A stretch of DNA of 8,248 nt from Salinibacterium sp. (GTDB taxonomy: Bacteria; Actinomycetota; Actinomycetes; Actinomycetales; Microbacteriaceae), in assembly GCA_025352485.1 (NCBI GenBank), contig JANXTJ010000271.1, positions 1 to 8,248 on the forward strand, written 5' to 3'. Under the pieces are notes generated by a model. That model did not search any database and was not told the DNA's origin. It was given only the letters and a program-made list of their open reading frames with translations. Below are positions 1-4,524 of this stretch, in pieces. A program made the translations under genes and the position numbers. How positions within the stretch are numbered: the stretch's first letter is position 1; each line of letters begins with the position of its first letter.

Positions 1-105
1 CTCGGCTTCGAGCAGATCGCCCAGCGGCCCAACTATTACGGCGCAGGAATCGATGCCCTGATCATGCGTCTGACGATCGAGAAACCACGGGTGAGCATCG
101 CGTGA
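1..105 (+). CDS. rimI: RimI-type ribosomal protein N-acetyltransferase, C-terminal end only
   Basis: Frame 1 is open from the window edge to a TGA at 103-105 and gives 34 residues. They contain the GNAT C-terminal pattern typical of RimI: GFEQIAQRPNYYG followed by DALIMRL, which corresponds to the family's GF-x5-R-x-YY-x-DA-x-M signature. RimI acetylates the N-terminal alanine of ribosomal protein S18 (in some lineages other proteins) using acetyl-CoA in the cytoplasm. The stop overlaps the GTG start of tsaD by four bases (GTGA), so the two are probably translationally coupled. This fits the actinobacterial order tsaE-tsaB-rimI-tsaD. The acetyl-CoA binding part lies outside the window, so the assignment rests on the tail and the context. 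Confidence 0.8.
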   Translation, partial: LGFEQIAQRPNYYGAGIDALIMRLTIEKPRVSIA

Positions 106-1145
106 ACCAGCCCGTGGTGCTCGGCATCGAGACCAGCTGCGACGAGACCGGGATCGGGATCGTGCGAGGCTCGACCCTGCTCGCTAACGTGATCGCGTCA
201 TCCATGCTGGAGCACGCTCGCTATGGCGGAGTCGTTCCCGAGGTCGCGGCCAGGGCTCACCTCGAAGCCCTCACGCCCGCGCTCGGCCAAGCCCTCGCCG
301 AAGCGGGAATCGGTCTCGGCGACATTGACGCCATCGCCGTCACGAGCGGCCCGGGCCTGGCCGGTGCCCTCATGGTCGGGGTCGCCGCGGCCAAAGCGCT
401 CGCCCTCGCCCTGGACAAGCCGATCTACGCGGTCAACCACCTCGTCGGGCACGTCGGGGCCGACCAACTCGACGAGGCCACTTTCGATTACCCGACGATT
501 GCCCTTCTGGTCTCGGGTGGCCACACTTCGCTGCTGCTGGTGCGCGATCTGGTATCCGATGTCGAGCTGCTCGGCGAGACGATCGATGATGCGGCCGGGG
601 AGGCCTTCGACAAGGTGGCTCGCCTGCTCGGTCTGCCCTACCCCGGCGGACCGCAGATCGACCGGGTCGCCAGCGGCGGCGATCCGAAGGCGATCCGCTT
701 CCCGCGCGGGCTCAGCCAGCCCAAAGACATGGTGGCGCACCGCTACGACTTCTCATTTTCGGGGCTGAAGACGGCCGTGGCGCGCTGGGTCGAGCGCGAA
801 CAAGACAACGGCAACGAGGTTCCGGTAGCGGATGTCGCGGCCAGCTTTCGGGAAGCCGTCGTCGATGTGCTCCTCAGCAAGGCCCTCGCCGCGTGTGCCG
901 ACCACTCAGTGCCCCGACTGCTGCTCGGCGGCGGCGTGGTGGCCAATGCCAGGGTGCGCGAAGTGGCGGCCGAGCGCTGCGCGGCCGCGGGCATCCAACT
1001 ACGGATTCCGCCCCTCGCGCTCTGCACCGATAACGGCGCCATGATCGCGGCCCTCGGAGCTCAGTTGATCATGGCGGGTCACGCCCCCTCCGCCCTGGGC
1101 TTTGGGGCGGATTCCACGCTGCCGGTGACCACCATTCAGGCCTGA
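102..1145 (+). CDS. tsaD: tRNA N6-adenosine threonylcarbamoyltransferase TsaD
   Basis: TsaD transfers the threonylcarbamoyl group from threonylcarbamoyl-AMP to A37 of ANN-decoding tRNAs (t6A), working with TsaB and TsaE in the cytoplasm. The 347-residue product is full length for the family (about 335-350). The ASKHA/Kae1 fold is evident: the N-terminal phosphate loop LGIETSCDET (7-16), VVPEVAARAH (44-53), the metal-binding NHLVGH with His113 and His117, LLVSGGHTS (135-143), FSFSGLKTAV (218-227), the nucleotide-binding LLLGGGVVANARVR (273-286), and CTDNGAMIA (308-316) with the third metal ligand Asp310. The GTG start at 102 lies inside the rimI stop (GTGA overlap) and places MNQPVVLGIETSCDET correctly, so no internal start is needed. 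A hairpin follows the stop directly, which suggests the operon ends here. Every key residue I looked for is present. Confidence 0.96.
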   Translation: MNQPVVLGIETSCDETGIGIVRGSTLLANVIASSMLEHARYGGVVPEVAARAHLEALTPALGQALAEAGIGLGDIDAIAVTSGPGLAGALMVGVAAAKALALALDKPIYAVNHLVGHVGADQLDEATFDYPTIALLVSGGHTSLLLVRDLVSDVELLGETIDDAAGEAFDKVARLLGLPYPGGPQIDRVASGGDPKAIRFPRGLSQPKDMVAHRYDFSFSGLKTAVARWVEREQDNGNEVPVADVAASFREAVVDVLLSKALAACADHSVPRLLLGGGVVANARVREVAAERCAAAGIQLRIPPLALCTDNGAMIAALGAQLIMAGHAPSALGFGADSTLPVTTIQA

Positions 1146-1188
1146 CTGGTCCTCGACTTAGGCGCAACCGCGCCGACGGGCCGACCAG
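1146..1188 (+). terminator. Hairpin after tsaD, probable terminator
   Basis: Immediately after the TGA, CTGGTC (1146-1151) can pair with GACCAG (1183-1188), enclosing a second perfect stem GGCGC (1161-1165) / GCGCC (1170-1174) with loop AACC. There is no clear T-tract, which is common for terminators in high-GC actinobacteria. Its position between the tsaD operon and a separate promoter at 1208 supports the role. Inferred by eye, without a folding energy. Confidence 0.5.
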
Positions 1189-1207
1189 GGCCAGCAACGA
1201 AAGCGCG

Positions 1208-1236
1208 TTGACAGTGCCGGTGTGCTGCGAGATTAT
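1208..1236 (+). promoter_or_regulatory. Sigma-70-type promoter for first DUF4190 gene
   Basis: TTGACA at 1208-1213 is a perfect -35 element. A 17-base spacer separates it from GATTAT at 1231-1236, a good -10. The predicted transcription start near 1243 leaves a leader of about 36 nt before the ATG at 1279. This is the best-formed promoter of the four in the array; the other copies keep a -10-like element but no recognisable -35. Confidence 0.7.
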
Positions 1237-1243
1237 GGGCTGC

Positions 1244-1255
1244 GCCGAAATTGGC
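1244..1255 (+). promoter_or_regulatory. Leader dyad, copy 1 (array-wide element)
   Basis: GCCGA-AA-TTGGC is an imperfect palindrome (one G-T mismatch in DNA terms) centred about 29 bases before the ATG. It sits at or just after the predicted transcription start. Equivalent palindromes occur at the same place before the other three paralogues (1726-1737, 2156-2165, 2523-2532). The two-base centre argues against an RNA hairpin and for a DNA-binding site, but that is inference. Confidence 0.4.
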
Positions 1256-1278
1256 ACTTTCCTAAGGAGCTTTCGATC

Positions 1279-1575
1279 ATGACCGATCCCGCTGTTCCGC
1301 CCACCCCGTACATTGCCCCGACGGCAGGGCCCGTCCGTTCGACAAACGTGCTGTCGATCATCGCGCTCATCGGGGCGTTTGTCATTCCGTTGGCTGGCAT
1401 CATCGTGGGCGCTATCGCCCTTGGCCAGATCAAAAAGACGGGTGAGGCGGGCCACGGTCTCGCGCTCGCCGGCGTCATCGTCGGCGCTGCCTTCACGTTT
1501 CTCTACATCATCGGCTTCATTATCTACGTTGTCATTATTGCCAGCGTTGCCAGCTACGGCGGTTACAGCCACTAG
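1279..1575 (+). CDS. DUF4190-type small membrane protein, paralogue 1
   Basis: The 98-residue product has a short proline/alanine-rich N-terminus (MTDPAVPPTP), a first hydrophobic helix at about 24-49, a basic polar turn QIKKTGEAGHG (50-60), and a second hydrophobic helix at about 61-91. The turn followed by LALAG matches the core of the DUF4190 family, whose function is unknown. The protein should be an integral membrane hairpin with both ends on the same side. The open frame extends upstream to 1222, but the ATG at 1279 is chosen because AAGGAG at 1264-1269 lies nine bases before it and because the MTD start matches the downstream paralogues. It is the first of four tandem copies and has the strongest promoter. 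No partner enzyme or transporter shows in the array. Confidence 0.82.
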   Translation: MTDPAVPPTPYIAPTAGPVRSTNVLSIIALIGAFVIPLAGIIVGAIALGQIKKTGEAGHGLALAGVIVGAAFTFLYIIGFIIYVVIIASVASYGGYSH

Positions 1576-1625
1576 CCGCAAGCGGGCTGCCGAGCGTTTC
1601 TCGCAAAACGTGCGAGGGCGCGGCT
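1574..1625 (+). terminator. Compound hairpin after paralogue 1
   Basis: AGCCGC (1574-1579) can pair with GCGGCT (1620-1625). Inside lies a perfect stem CTCGCA (1600-1605) / TGCGAG (1611-1616) with loop AAACG. A competing inner stem CGTTT (1595-1599) / AAACG (1606-1610) is also possible. The same arrangement, with similar sequence, follows paralogue 2 at 2057-2089, so the 3' region appears to have been duplicated with the gene. Termination is a guess from position. Confidence 0.4.
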
Positions 1626-1640
1626 GAGCTGGCTTCTGTG

Positions 1641-1664
1641 GGCCCGCTCCTTTAGGCGCGGGCC
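1641..1664 (+). terminator. GC-rich hairpin between paralogues 1 and 2
   Basis: GGCCCGC (1641-1647) and GCGGGCC (1658-1664) form a perfect 7-bp stem around a 10-base loop in which CC (1649-1650) and GG (1655-1656) can also pair. It lies about 65 bases after the first stop and before the next leader, so it probably separates the two transcription units. No long T-tract follows. Confidence 0.5.
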
Positions 1665-1704
1665 TCTCGCTTGTGAGGTGGTGGAGAGGAATCCGGATAA
1701 CGCG

Positions 1705-1740
1705 TGACTATAGAATATGGCGCGTGCCGGAACCGGCATT
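1705..1740 (+). promoter_or_regulatory. Promoter/leader of paralogue 2 with dyad
   Basis: A -10-like TAGAAT (1711-1716, within TATAGAATAT) is followed by the palindrome TGCCGG-AA-CCGGCA (1725-1738). The block aligns without gaps to 2501-2536 before paralogue 4, with 28 of 36 bases identical and the dyad nearly unchanged. No good -35 is visible 16-18 bases upstream of the -10. The next element is AGAGGAG at 1745-1751, eight bases before the GTG. Confidence 0.45.
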
Positions 1741-1759
1741 CCCGAGAGGAGCTCCCGCC

Positions 1760-2056
1760 GTGATCGATTCCGATGCCCATTCCGCCGCCACCGCGCCGAC
1801 CGCCCCGATATCGAGGCCCTGTCGTTCACGAAGCGTGCTGTCGATCATCGCGCTGATCGGAGCGTTCGTTTTTCCGCCCGCTGGCGTCATCGTGGGCCTG
1901 ATCGCTCTGGCCCGGATAAAGAAGACGGGTCAGGCCGGCCACGGCCTTGCGCTCGCCGGTTTCATGGTCGGCGCCTTCTTCACGCTATGCGCCTTGGCCG
2001 TCGTTGCGTTTGCCGGCCTTTTCGACCTAGCAATGGCGGTAGTAAATGGGGCGTAA
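1760..2056 (+). CDS. DUF4190-type small membrane protein, paralogue 2
   Basis: This 98-residue protein has the same length as paralogue 1. The N-terminus (MIDSDAHSAATAP) is polar and Ala/Pro-rich. Helix 1 spans about 26-51 and includes VLSIIALIGAF, shared exactly with paralogue 1. The turn RIKKTGQAGHG (52-62) and LALAGFMVG (63-71) start helix 2, which runs to about 89. GTG at 1760 is chosen over upstream codons because AGAGGAG (1745-1751) stands eight bases before it and because the leader and coding starts align with copies 1 and 3; the open frame continues upstream through the leader only by chance. Role unknown. The core 1901-1959 is clearly alignable at DNA level with 1414-1472 and 2321-2379, so the duplication is fairly recent or conserved. 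Confidence 0.8.
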   Translation: MIDSDAHSAATAPTAPISRPCRSRSVLSIIALIGAFVFPPAGVIVGLIALARIKKTGQAGHGLALAGFMVGAFFTLCALAVVAFAGLFDLAMAVVNGA

Positions 2057-2089
2057 GCCGCGGAGCGTTTCACACGAAATGAGCGTGGC
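2057..2089 (+). terminator. Compound hairpin after paralogue 2
   Basis: Starting right after the TAA, GCCGCG (2057-2062) pairs with CGTGGC (2084-2089, one G-U). Above a small internal loop, CGTTTC (2066-2071) pairs with GAAATG (2076-2081, one G-U) around loop ACAC. It resembles the structure after paralogue 1 in position and sequence. The GAGCGTGGC at 2081-2089 recurs at 2100-2108. Confidence 0.45.
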
Positions 2090-2136
2090 CTTACCCGCTG
2101 AGCGTGGCGGTGAAGCCGGCAGTCGCGAGTTGCATA

Positions 2137-2165
2137 TATAATATTGGCTGCGTCCATACCGGTAT
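2137..2165 (+). promoter_or_regulatory. Promoter/leader of paralogue 3 with dyad
   Basis: A perfect -10 hexamer TATAAT (2137-2142) lies in the AT-rich run GCATATATAATATT, which stands out in this GC-rich DNA. It is followed by the perfect palindrome ATACCGGTAT (2156-2165), then AGAGGAG (2171-2177). No -35 match is seen 16-18 bases upstream of TATAAT, so the promoter may need an activator or rely on the strong -10. Confidence 0.5.
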
Positions 2166-2185
2166 TTCCTAGAGGAGCTTCCACT

Positions 2186-2467
2186 GTGACCGATTCCGCT
2201 GTCCCCGCCGCGACGCCTATCGTCCCGACACTCGGGCCTGGCCGTTCGACAAATGTGTGGTCGATCGTCGCTCCGGTCGTTGCGTTCTTCATTCCCTTGG
2301 CCGGCATCATGGCGGGTGCTATCGCTCTGGGGCAGATCAAAAAAACAGGTCAGGCTGGCCGCGGCCTCGCGCTCGCCGGATTCATCCTGGGTCTCGTCGT
2401 CATGGCGATCCACATCGGCCTTGTCATCATGTACTTCATCTTTATCAGCAGGCCCGGCTCAGCCTAA
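2186..2467 (+). CDS. DUF4190-type small membrane protein, paralogue 3
   Basis: The 93-residue protein has N-terminus MTDSAVPAATP, helix 1 at about 24-48 (with FFIPLAGIMAGAIALG), turn QIKKTGQAGRG (50-60) and helix 2 at about 61-87. It is closest in wording to paralogue 1 at the N-terminus (GP-x-RSTNV) and to paralogue 2 in the turn (KKTGQAG). GTG at 2186 is supported by AGAGGAG (2171-2177) eight bases upstream; the open frame back to 2144 runs through the leader and dyad and is not believed to be coding. Same DUF4190-like architecture, unknown function. Confidence 0.8.
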   Translation: MTDSAVPAATPIVPTLGPGRSTNVWSIVAPVVAFFIPLAGIMAGAIALGQIKKTGQAGRGLALAGFILGLVVMAIHIGLVIMYFIFISRPGSA

Positions 2468-2476
2468 AGCCCGGAA

Positions 2477-2495
2477 GCGCGACGGAGAGTCGCGC
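2477..2495 (+). terminator. Hairpin after paralogue 3
   Basis: GCGCGAC (2477-2483) and GTCGCGC (2489-2495) form a perfect 7-bp GC-rich stem with loop GGAGA. It begins nine bases after the TAA at 2465-2467. No T-tract follows. Position between units suggests termination or mRNA 3'-end protection. Confidence 0.45.
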
Positions 2496-2500
2496 GAACA

Positions 2501-2536
2501 TGACTAACGAATTCAGCTCGTACCGGAACCGGAATT
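2501..2536 (+). promoter_or_regulatory. Leader of paralogue 4 with dyad
   Basis: This block aligns without gaps to 1705-1740. The TGACTA start is kept, the -10 is weaker (TAACGAAT around 2505-2512), and CCGG-AA-CCGG (2523-2532) preserves the dyad. The 18 bases 2519-2536 differ from 1723-1740 at only two positions. AAAGGAG at 2542-2548 then leads to the ATG nine bases later. Confidence 0.4.
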
Positions 2537-2557
2537 TTTTCAAAGGAGCCCCGCACG

Positions 2558-2818
2558 ATGACCGATTCCCGTCCGGCCGCCACCCCCACCGATGCGGCAC
2601 CAGTTCCGCAAACAGCCAGCGCGTTGTCCGTCCTAGCGATGATCGCGGCGATCGTCTTCCCGATTCTCGGCATTGTCCTCGCCATCATCGCGCTAGCCCA
2701 GATCGCCAAGTCGGCTCGAGCCGGGAAGGATTTAGCCACCGCCGCCCTCGTCACCGCCATAGTACTGACCCTGATCGGGGGCGGACTCTTCCTCCTCTTG
2801 TCCCATTGTCAATGCTGA
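2558..2818 (+). CDS. DUF4190-like small membrane protein, diverged paralogue 4
   Basis: This 86-residue protein keeps the MTDS start, Ala/Pro-rich N-terminus, helix 1 (about 24-47) and helix 2 (about 59-82), but the turn is QIAKSARAGKD (48-58) rather than QIKKTGQAGHG, and LALAG has become LATAA. It ends in SHCQC, with two cysteines next to the membrane end that the other three copies lack. AAAGGAG at 2542-2548 supports the ATG at 2558. Upstream leader homology shows it belongs to the same array. It may have drifted to a different partner or be under weaker constraint. It converges on the methyltransferase gene, with 25 bases between the stops. Confidence 0.75.
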   Translation: MTDSRPAATPTDAAPVPQTASALSVLAMIAAIVFPILGIVLAIIALAQIAKSARAGKDLATAALVTAIVLTLIGGGLFLLLSHCQC

Positions 2819-2828
2819 AAATCACCGG

Positions 2829-2840
2829 CGCGAGCACGCG
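2829..2840. terminator. Short hairpin between convergent genes
   Basis: CGCG (2829-2832) and CGCG (2837-2840) flank the loop AGCA in the 25-base gap between the converging stops of paralogue 4 and the methyltransferase. A GAAAAT run lies upstream and GTCTT downstream, so it could act in both directions. The stem is very short, hence low confidence. Confidence 0.3.
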
Positions 2841-2843
2841 GTC

Positions 2844-4019
2844 TTAAGCCCGCTCAACCAGCAGCGCACGCCGCTTGCCGGCCAGCCGGGTAAGAATCAG
2901 GGTGGCGCTGTTCGTGCCTTTCGGCGCGAGTGCCGTGCGGAAAGTCGCTGGGTCGATGTCCACCCCCCGCTTCTTGATCTCGAGCGTGCCGATACCCCTG
3001 GCGGCAATCTCACGCTTCAGGATGCGCTGATCGAGCGGAAAACTCTCCAGCACCCGAAAGCAGGTCGCGAAGGGCGTGGCGATGGCGCTGTCTGCCGTGA
3101 GGTACGCAATCGAGGTGTCCAGCATTCTGGCGTCGAGGCTGCGGGCGAGATCGCCGATGAGTCGGGCACGGATGACGGCGCCGTCCGGCTCGTAGACGTA
3201 CGATCCGAGGCTGCCGACGTCGGCATCCGCGCTGTCGGCCGACGCAACGAGCTCGGCCGTGCCGTGCGCGCCCACCACGAGCGCGCTGCGGCGCACCCCG
3301 TCGCGGGCAAGAGGGCCGAACCACAGCCCCAGTTCGACGACATCCCGATCGACGGAGACCCACTGCGCTTCGGCCTCAGCGGGGATCAGGTCGCGGTCGA
3401 CGCCCGGCCCGAGTTTGATCCCGGTGGGGTAGCGCCGCGCGAGGTCGAACGCAAAATCTAGCGAGGGCGACCAGTCGGCGGGGTTGCGCAGACGCTTCGA
3501 CTCATTTCTGCGCGCGGGATCGAGGTAGACCCCGTCGACACCCGTAAGGACGAACGTCTCGGCGTCGTGATGGTCCACCCGAGCATTGGCCCACGGGGCG
3601 AGGTTGTAGGCCGCGATGGCAGCCGTTGCCTCGTCGAGTTCCACCGCGGTAACTTCGAGTTCGAGCGCGGCGAGGGCGAGGGCATCCGCCCCAATGCCGC
3701 AGCCGAGGTCGGCGATCCAGTGCAGCCCGGCGCGCTGAAAACGCCCGGCATGGAGGGCGGCGACGCTGAGCCGGGTGGCCTGTTCGAGCCCAGCCTCTGT
3801 GAACAGCATGGATGCCGCGAACGGCCCGAATTTCGCCGCAGCTTTCGCGCGCAGTTTCGATTGACTCAGCACCGCGGCCACCAGCGCGGGGGAGTGGCCG
3901 GCTTTGCGCAACTCGGAGACGGTACGCACGACGTCTGCGGTGGACTCCCAGGCCGGCAGCGAATCGAGCAGTCGCAGCCCCGCCACGGAGAGCAATTCGC
4001 GCAGCTCGGCCTCGTCCAT
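2844..4019 (-). CDS. Class I SAM-dependent methyltransferase with C-terminal THUMP-like domain
   Basis: The 391-residue protein has a helical N-terminal part (about 1-95), then a Rossmann methyltransferase domain: motif I DLGCGIGAD (104-112) binds the methionine part of S-adenosylmethionine, VTAVELDE (123-130) supplies the acidic ribose-binding end of strand 2, and VYLDPARR (164-171) is a motif IV of the DPxR kind. The tail GTLEIKKRGVDIDP (344-357) through ILTRLAGKRRALLVE matches the THUMP-like domain (Pfam Thump_like) that follows such methyltransferases in actinobacteria. An RNA substrate is plausible but not shown. The frame stays open upstream to 4355, but that extension is antisense to groES and crosses its operators, so the ATG at 4019 is chosen. 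It has no Shine-Dalgarno site; a TACCGT -10-like box six bases upstream suggests a leaderless mRNA. The gene is divergent from groES and its start lies 30 bases from an HrcA operator. Confidence 0.85.
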   Translation of the reverse strand: MDEAELRELLSVAGLRLLDSLPAWESTADVVRTVSELRKAGHSPALVAAVLSQSKLRAKAAAKFGPFAASMLFTEAGLEQATRLSVAALHAGRFQRAGLHWIADLGCGIGADALALAALELEVTAVELDEATAAIAAYNLAPWANARVDHHDAETFVLTGVDGVYLDPARRNESKRLRNPADWSPSLDFAFDLARRYPTGIKLGPGVDRDLIPAEAEAQWVSVDRDVVELGLWFGPLARDGVRRSALVVGAHGTAELVASADSADADVGSLGSYVYEPDGAVIRARLIGDLARSLDARMLDTSIAYLTADSAIATPFATCFRVLESFPLDQRILKREIAARGIGTLEIKKRGVDIDPATFRTALAPKGTNSATLILTRLAGKRRALLVERA

Positions 4020-4025
4020 GGGGCA

Positions 4026-4031
4026 ACGGTA
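4026..4031 (-). promoter_or_regulatory. Candidate leaderless -10 for methyltransferase
   Basis: Reading the minus strand, TACCGT fits the TANNNT -10 pattern and is six bases before the ATG at 4019. With the usual 6-7 base gap transcription would begin at the start codon, which explains the missing ribosome binding site. The match is minimal (T1, A2 and T6 only). Confidence 0.35.
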
Positions 4032-4049
4032 GTCGATTGCTGGCGGGAA

Positions 4050-4076
4050 TTGGCACTCACATTGATCGAGTGCCAA
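4050..4076. promoter_or_regulatory. CIRCE operator 1 (HrcA site)
   Basis: TTGGCACTC-N9-GAGTGCCAA is a perfect inverted repeat with the CIRCE spacing. It differs from the consensus TTAGCACTC-N9-GAGTGCTAA by one symmetric base in each arm. HrcA binds CIRCE to repress chaperonin genes until heat shock. The nine-base spacer contains the -35 TTGATC of the groES promoter, so HrcA binding would block RNA polymerase directly. Confidence 0.92.
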
Positions 4077-4090
4077 CGAAGCCTTATAGT
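4062..4090 (+). promoter_or_regulatory. groES promoter
   Basis: TTGATC (4062-4067) and TATAGT (4085-4090) are separated by 17 bases. The -35 sits in the spacer of CIRCE 1 and the -10 falls between the two operators; the predicted start near 4097 lies inside CIRCE 2. This leaves an untranslated leader of about 56 nt before the GTG at 4153. Confidence 0.75.
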
Positions 4091-4094
4091 TGAT

Positions 4095-4121
4095 CTGGCA
4101 CTCTCGCAGGGAGTGTGCCAG
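4095..4121. promoter_or_regulatory. CIRCE-like operator 2 (HrcA site)
   Basis: CTGGCACTC-N9-GTGTGCCAG keeps CIRCE spacing with one mismatch between the arms (GTG where GAG is expected). It covers the predicted transcription start and is transcribed into the leader, where it may also form a stem. Two CIRCE copies before groES are known in actinobacteria. Confidence 0.8.
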
Positions 4122-4152
4122 CCCCAAAGTTTTCAGAAAGAAGAGGTCAACC

Positions 4153-4449
4153 GTGTCGGTGTCCATCAAGCCGCTCGAGGATCGAATTGTCATCAAGCAG
4201 GTAGAGGCCGAGCAGACCACCGCGTCTGGCCTCGTCATCCCTGACACCGCGAAGGAGAAGCCCCAGGAGGGCGAGGTCGTCGCGGTTGGTCCGGGTCGGA
4301 TCGATGACAACGGAAACCGCGTCCCCCTCGACATCGCGGTAGGCGACAAGGTCATCTACTCGAAGTACGGCGGAACCGAGGTCAAGTACGGCGGCGAGGA
4401 CCTCCTCGTCCTGTCCGCACGCGACGTGCTCGCCGTGGTCGTTCGCTAA
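4153..4449 (+). CDS. groES: Co-chaperonin GroES (Hsp10/Cpn10)
   Basis: GroES forms a seven-subunit lid that caps the GroEL chamber during ATP-driven protein folding in the cytoplasm. The 98-residue product is the expected length and starts with SVSIKPLEDRIVIKQ, the family N-terminus. The mobile loop that binds GroEL is at about 17-35 (with TTASGLVIPD), followed by GEVVAVGPGR (42-51), DIAVGDKVIYSKYGGTEVK and the C-terminal LLVLSARDVLAVV. GTG at 4153 is chosen because it gives the conserved N-terminus and is preceded by AGAAGAGG (4139-4146) six bases away; a frame open back to 4090 only covers the leader. Two CIRCE operators control it. A strong terminator follows at once, and no groEL gene is adjacent, so GroES must work with chaperonins encoded elsewhere. 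Confidence 0.97.
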   Translation: MSVSIKPLEDRIVIKQVEAEQTTASGLVIPDTAKEKPQEGEVVAVGPGRIDDNGNRVPLDIAVGDKVIYSKYGGTEVKYGGEDLLVLSARDVLAVVVR

Positions 4450-4460
4450 CAAATTACTGT

Positions 4461-4495
4461 CGAGGAGCCCGGATGCATTGCATCCGGGCTCCTCG
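4461..4495 (+). terminator. Strong rho-independent-type terminator of groES
   Basis: CGAGGAGCCCGGATGC (4461-4476) and GCATCCGGGCTCCTCG (4480-4495) are perfect reverse complements: a 16-bp stem with loop ATT, starting 11 bases after the groES stop. TTCGTT follows, a weak T-rich tail. It isolates groES as a single-gene unit. Confidence 0.88.
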
Positions 4496-4511
4496 TTCGT
4501 TAACCCGGGCA

Positions 4512-4517
4512 TAGGCT
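4512..4517 (+). promoter_or_regulatory. Candidate leaderless -10 of rarD
   Basis: TAGGCT matches TANNNT and ends seven bases before the GTG at 4525. No Shine-Dalgarno sequence is seen in front of that codon. This favours the GTG over the ATG at 4546 and a leaderless transcript. No clear -35 is seen; the position falls in the preceding terminator. Confidence 0.45.
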
Positions 4518-4524
4518 GGCGAGC

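Larger units (their letters stand above)
1208..2818 (+). repeat. Tandem array of four paralogous gene cassettes
   Basis: Four units share leader, dyad, Shine-Dalgarno block and a two-helix gene. Start codons lie at 1279, 1760, 2186 and 2558, so unit lengths shrink along the array (481, 426, 372). The DNA core encoding the turn motif is alignable in units 1-3 at 1414-1472, 1901-1959 and 2321-2379; units 2 and 4 share most of their leader. Repeats are divergent, not identical, so the array is not a recent assembly artefact. Confidence 0.7.

Noticed and set aside
198..740. Minus-strand open frame of 180 codons inside tsaD
   Set aside because: It lies opposite conserved catalytic regions of tsaD and has shadow-like composition; no motif or ribosome binding site was seen.
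1673..1759. Upstream extension of DUF4190 paralogue 2 (127 residues)
   Set aside because: It translates the -10 element and dyad. The GTG at 1760 has a Shine-Dalgarno site and aligns with the starts of the other copies.
1208..2818. The DUF4190 array as a phage, toxin-antitoxin or CRISPR-like element
   Set aside because: No integrase, transposase, att-like direct repeat, toxin motif or regularly spaced identical repeats are present; base composition resembles the neighbours.
4020..4355. N-terminal extension of the methyltransferase to 503 residues
   Set aside because: The extension would run antisense through the groES coding region, leader and both CIRCE operators; the residues before the ATG at 4019 show no domain.
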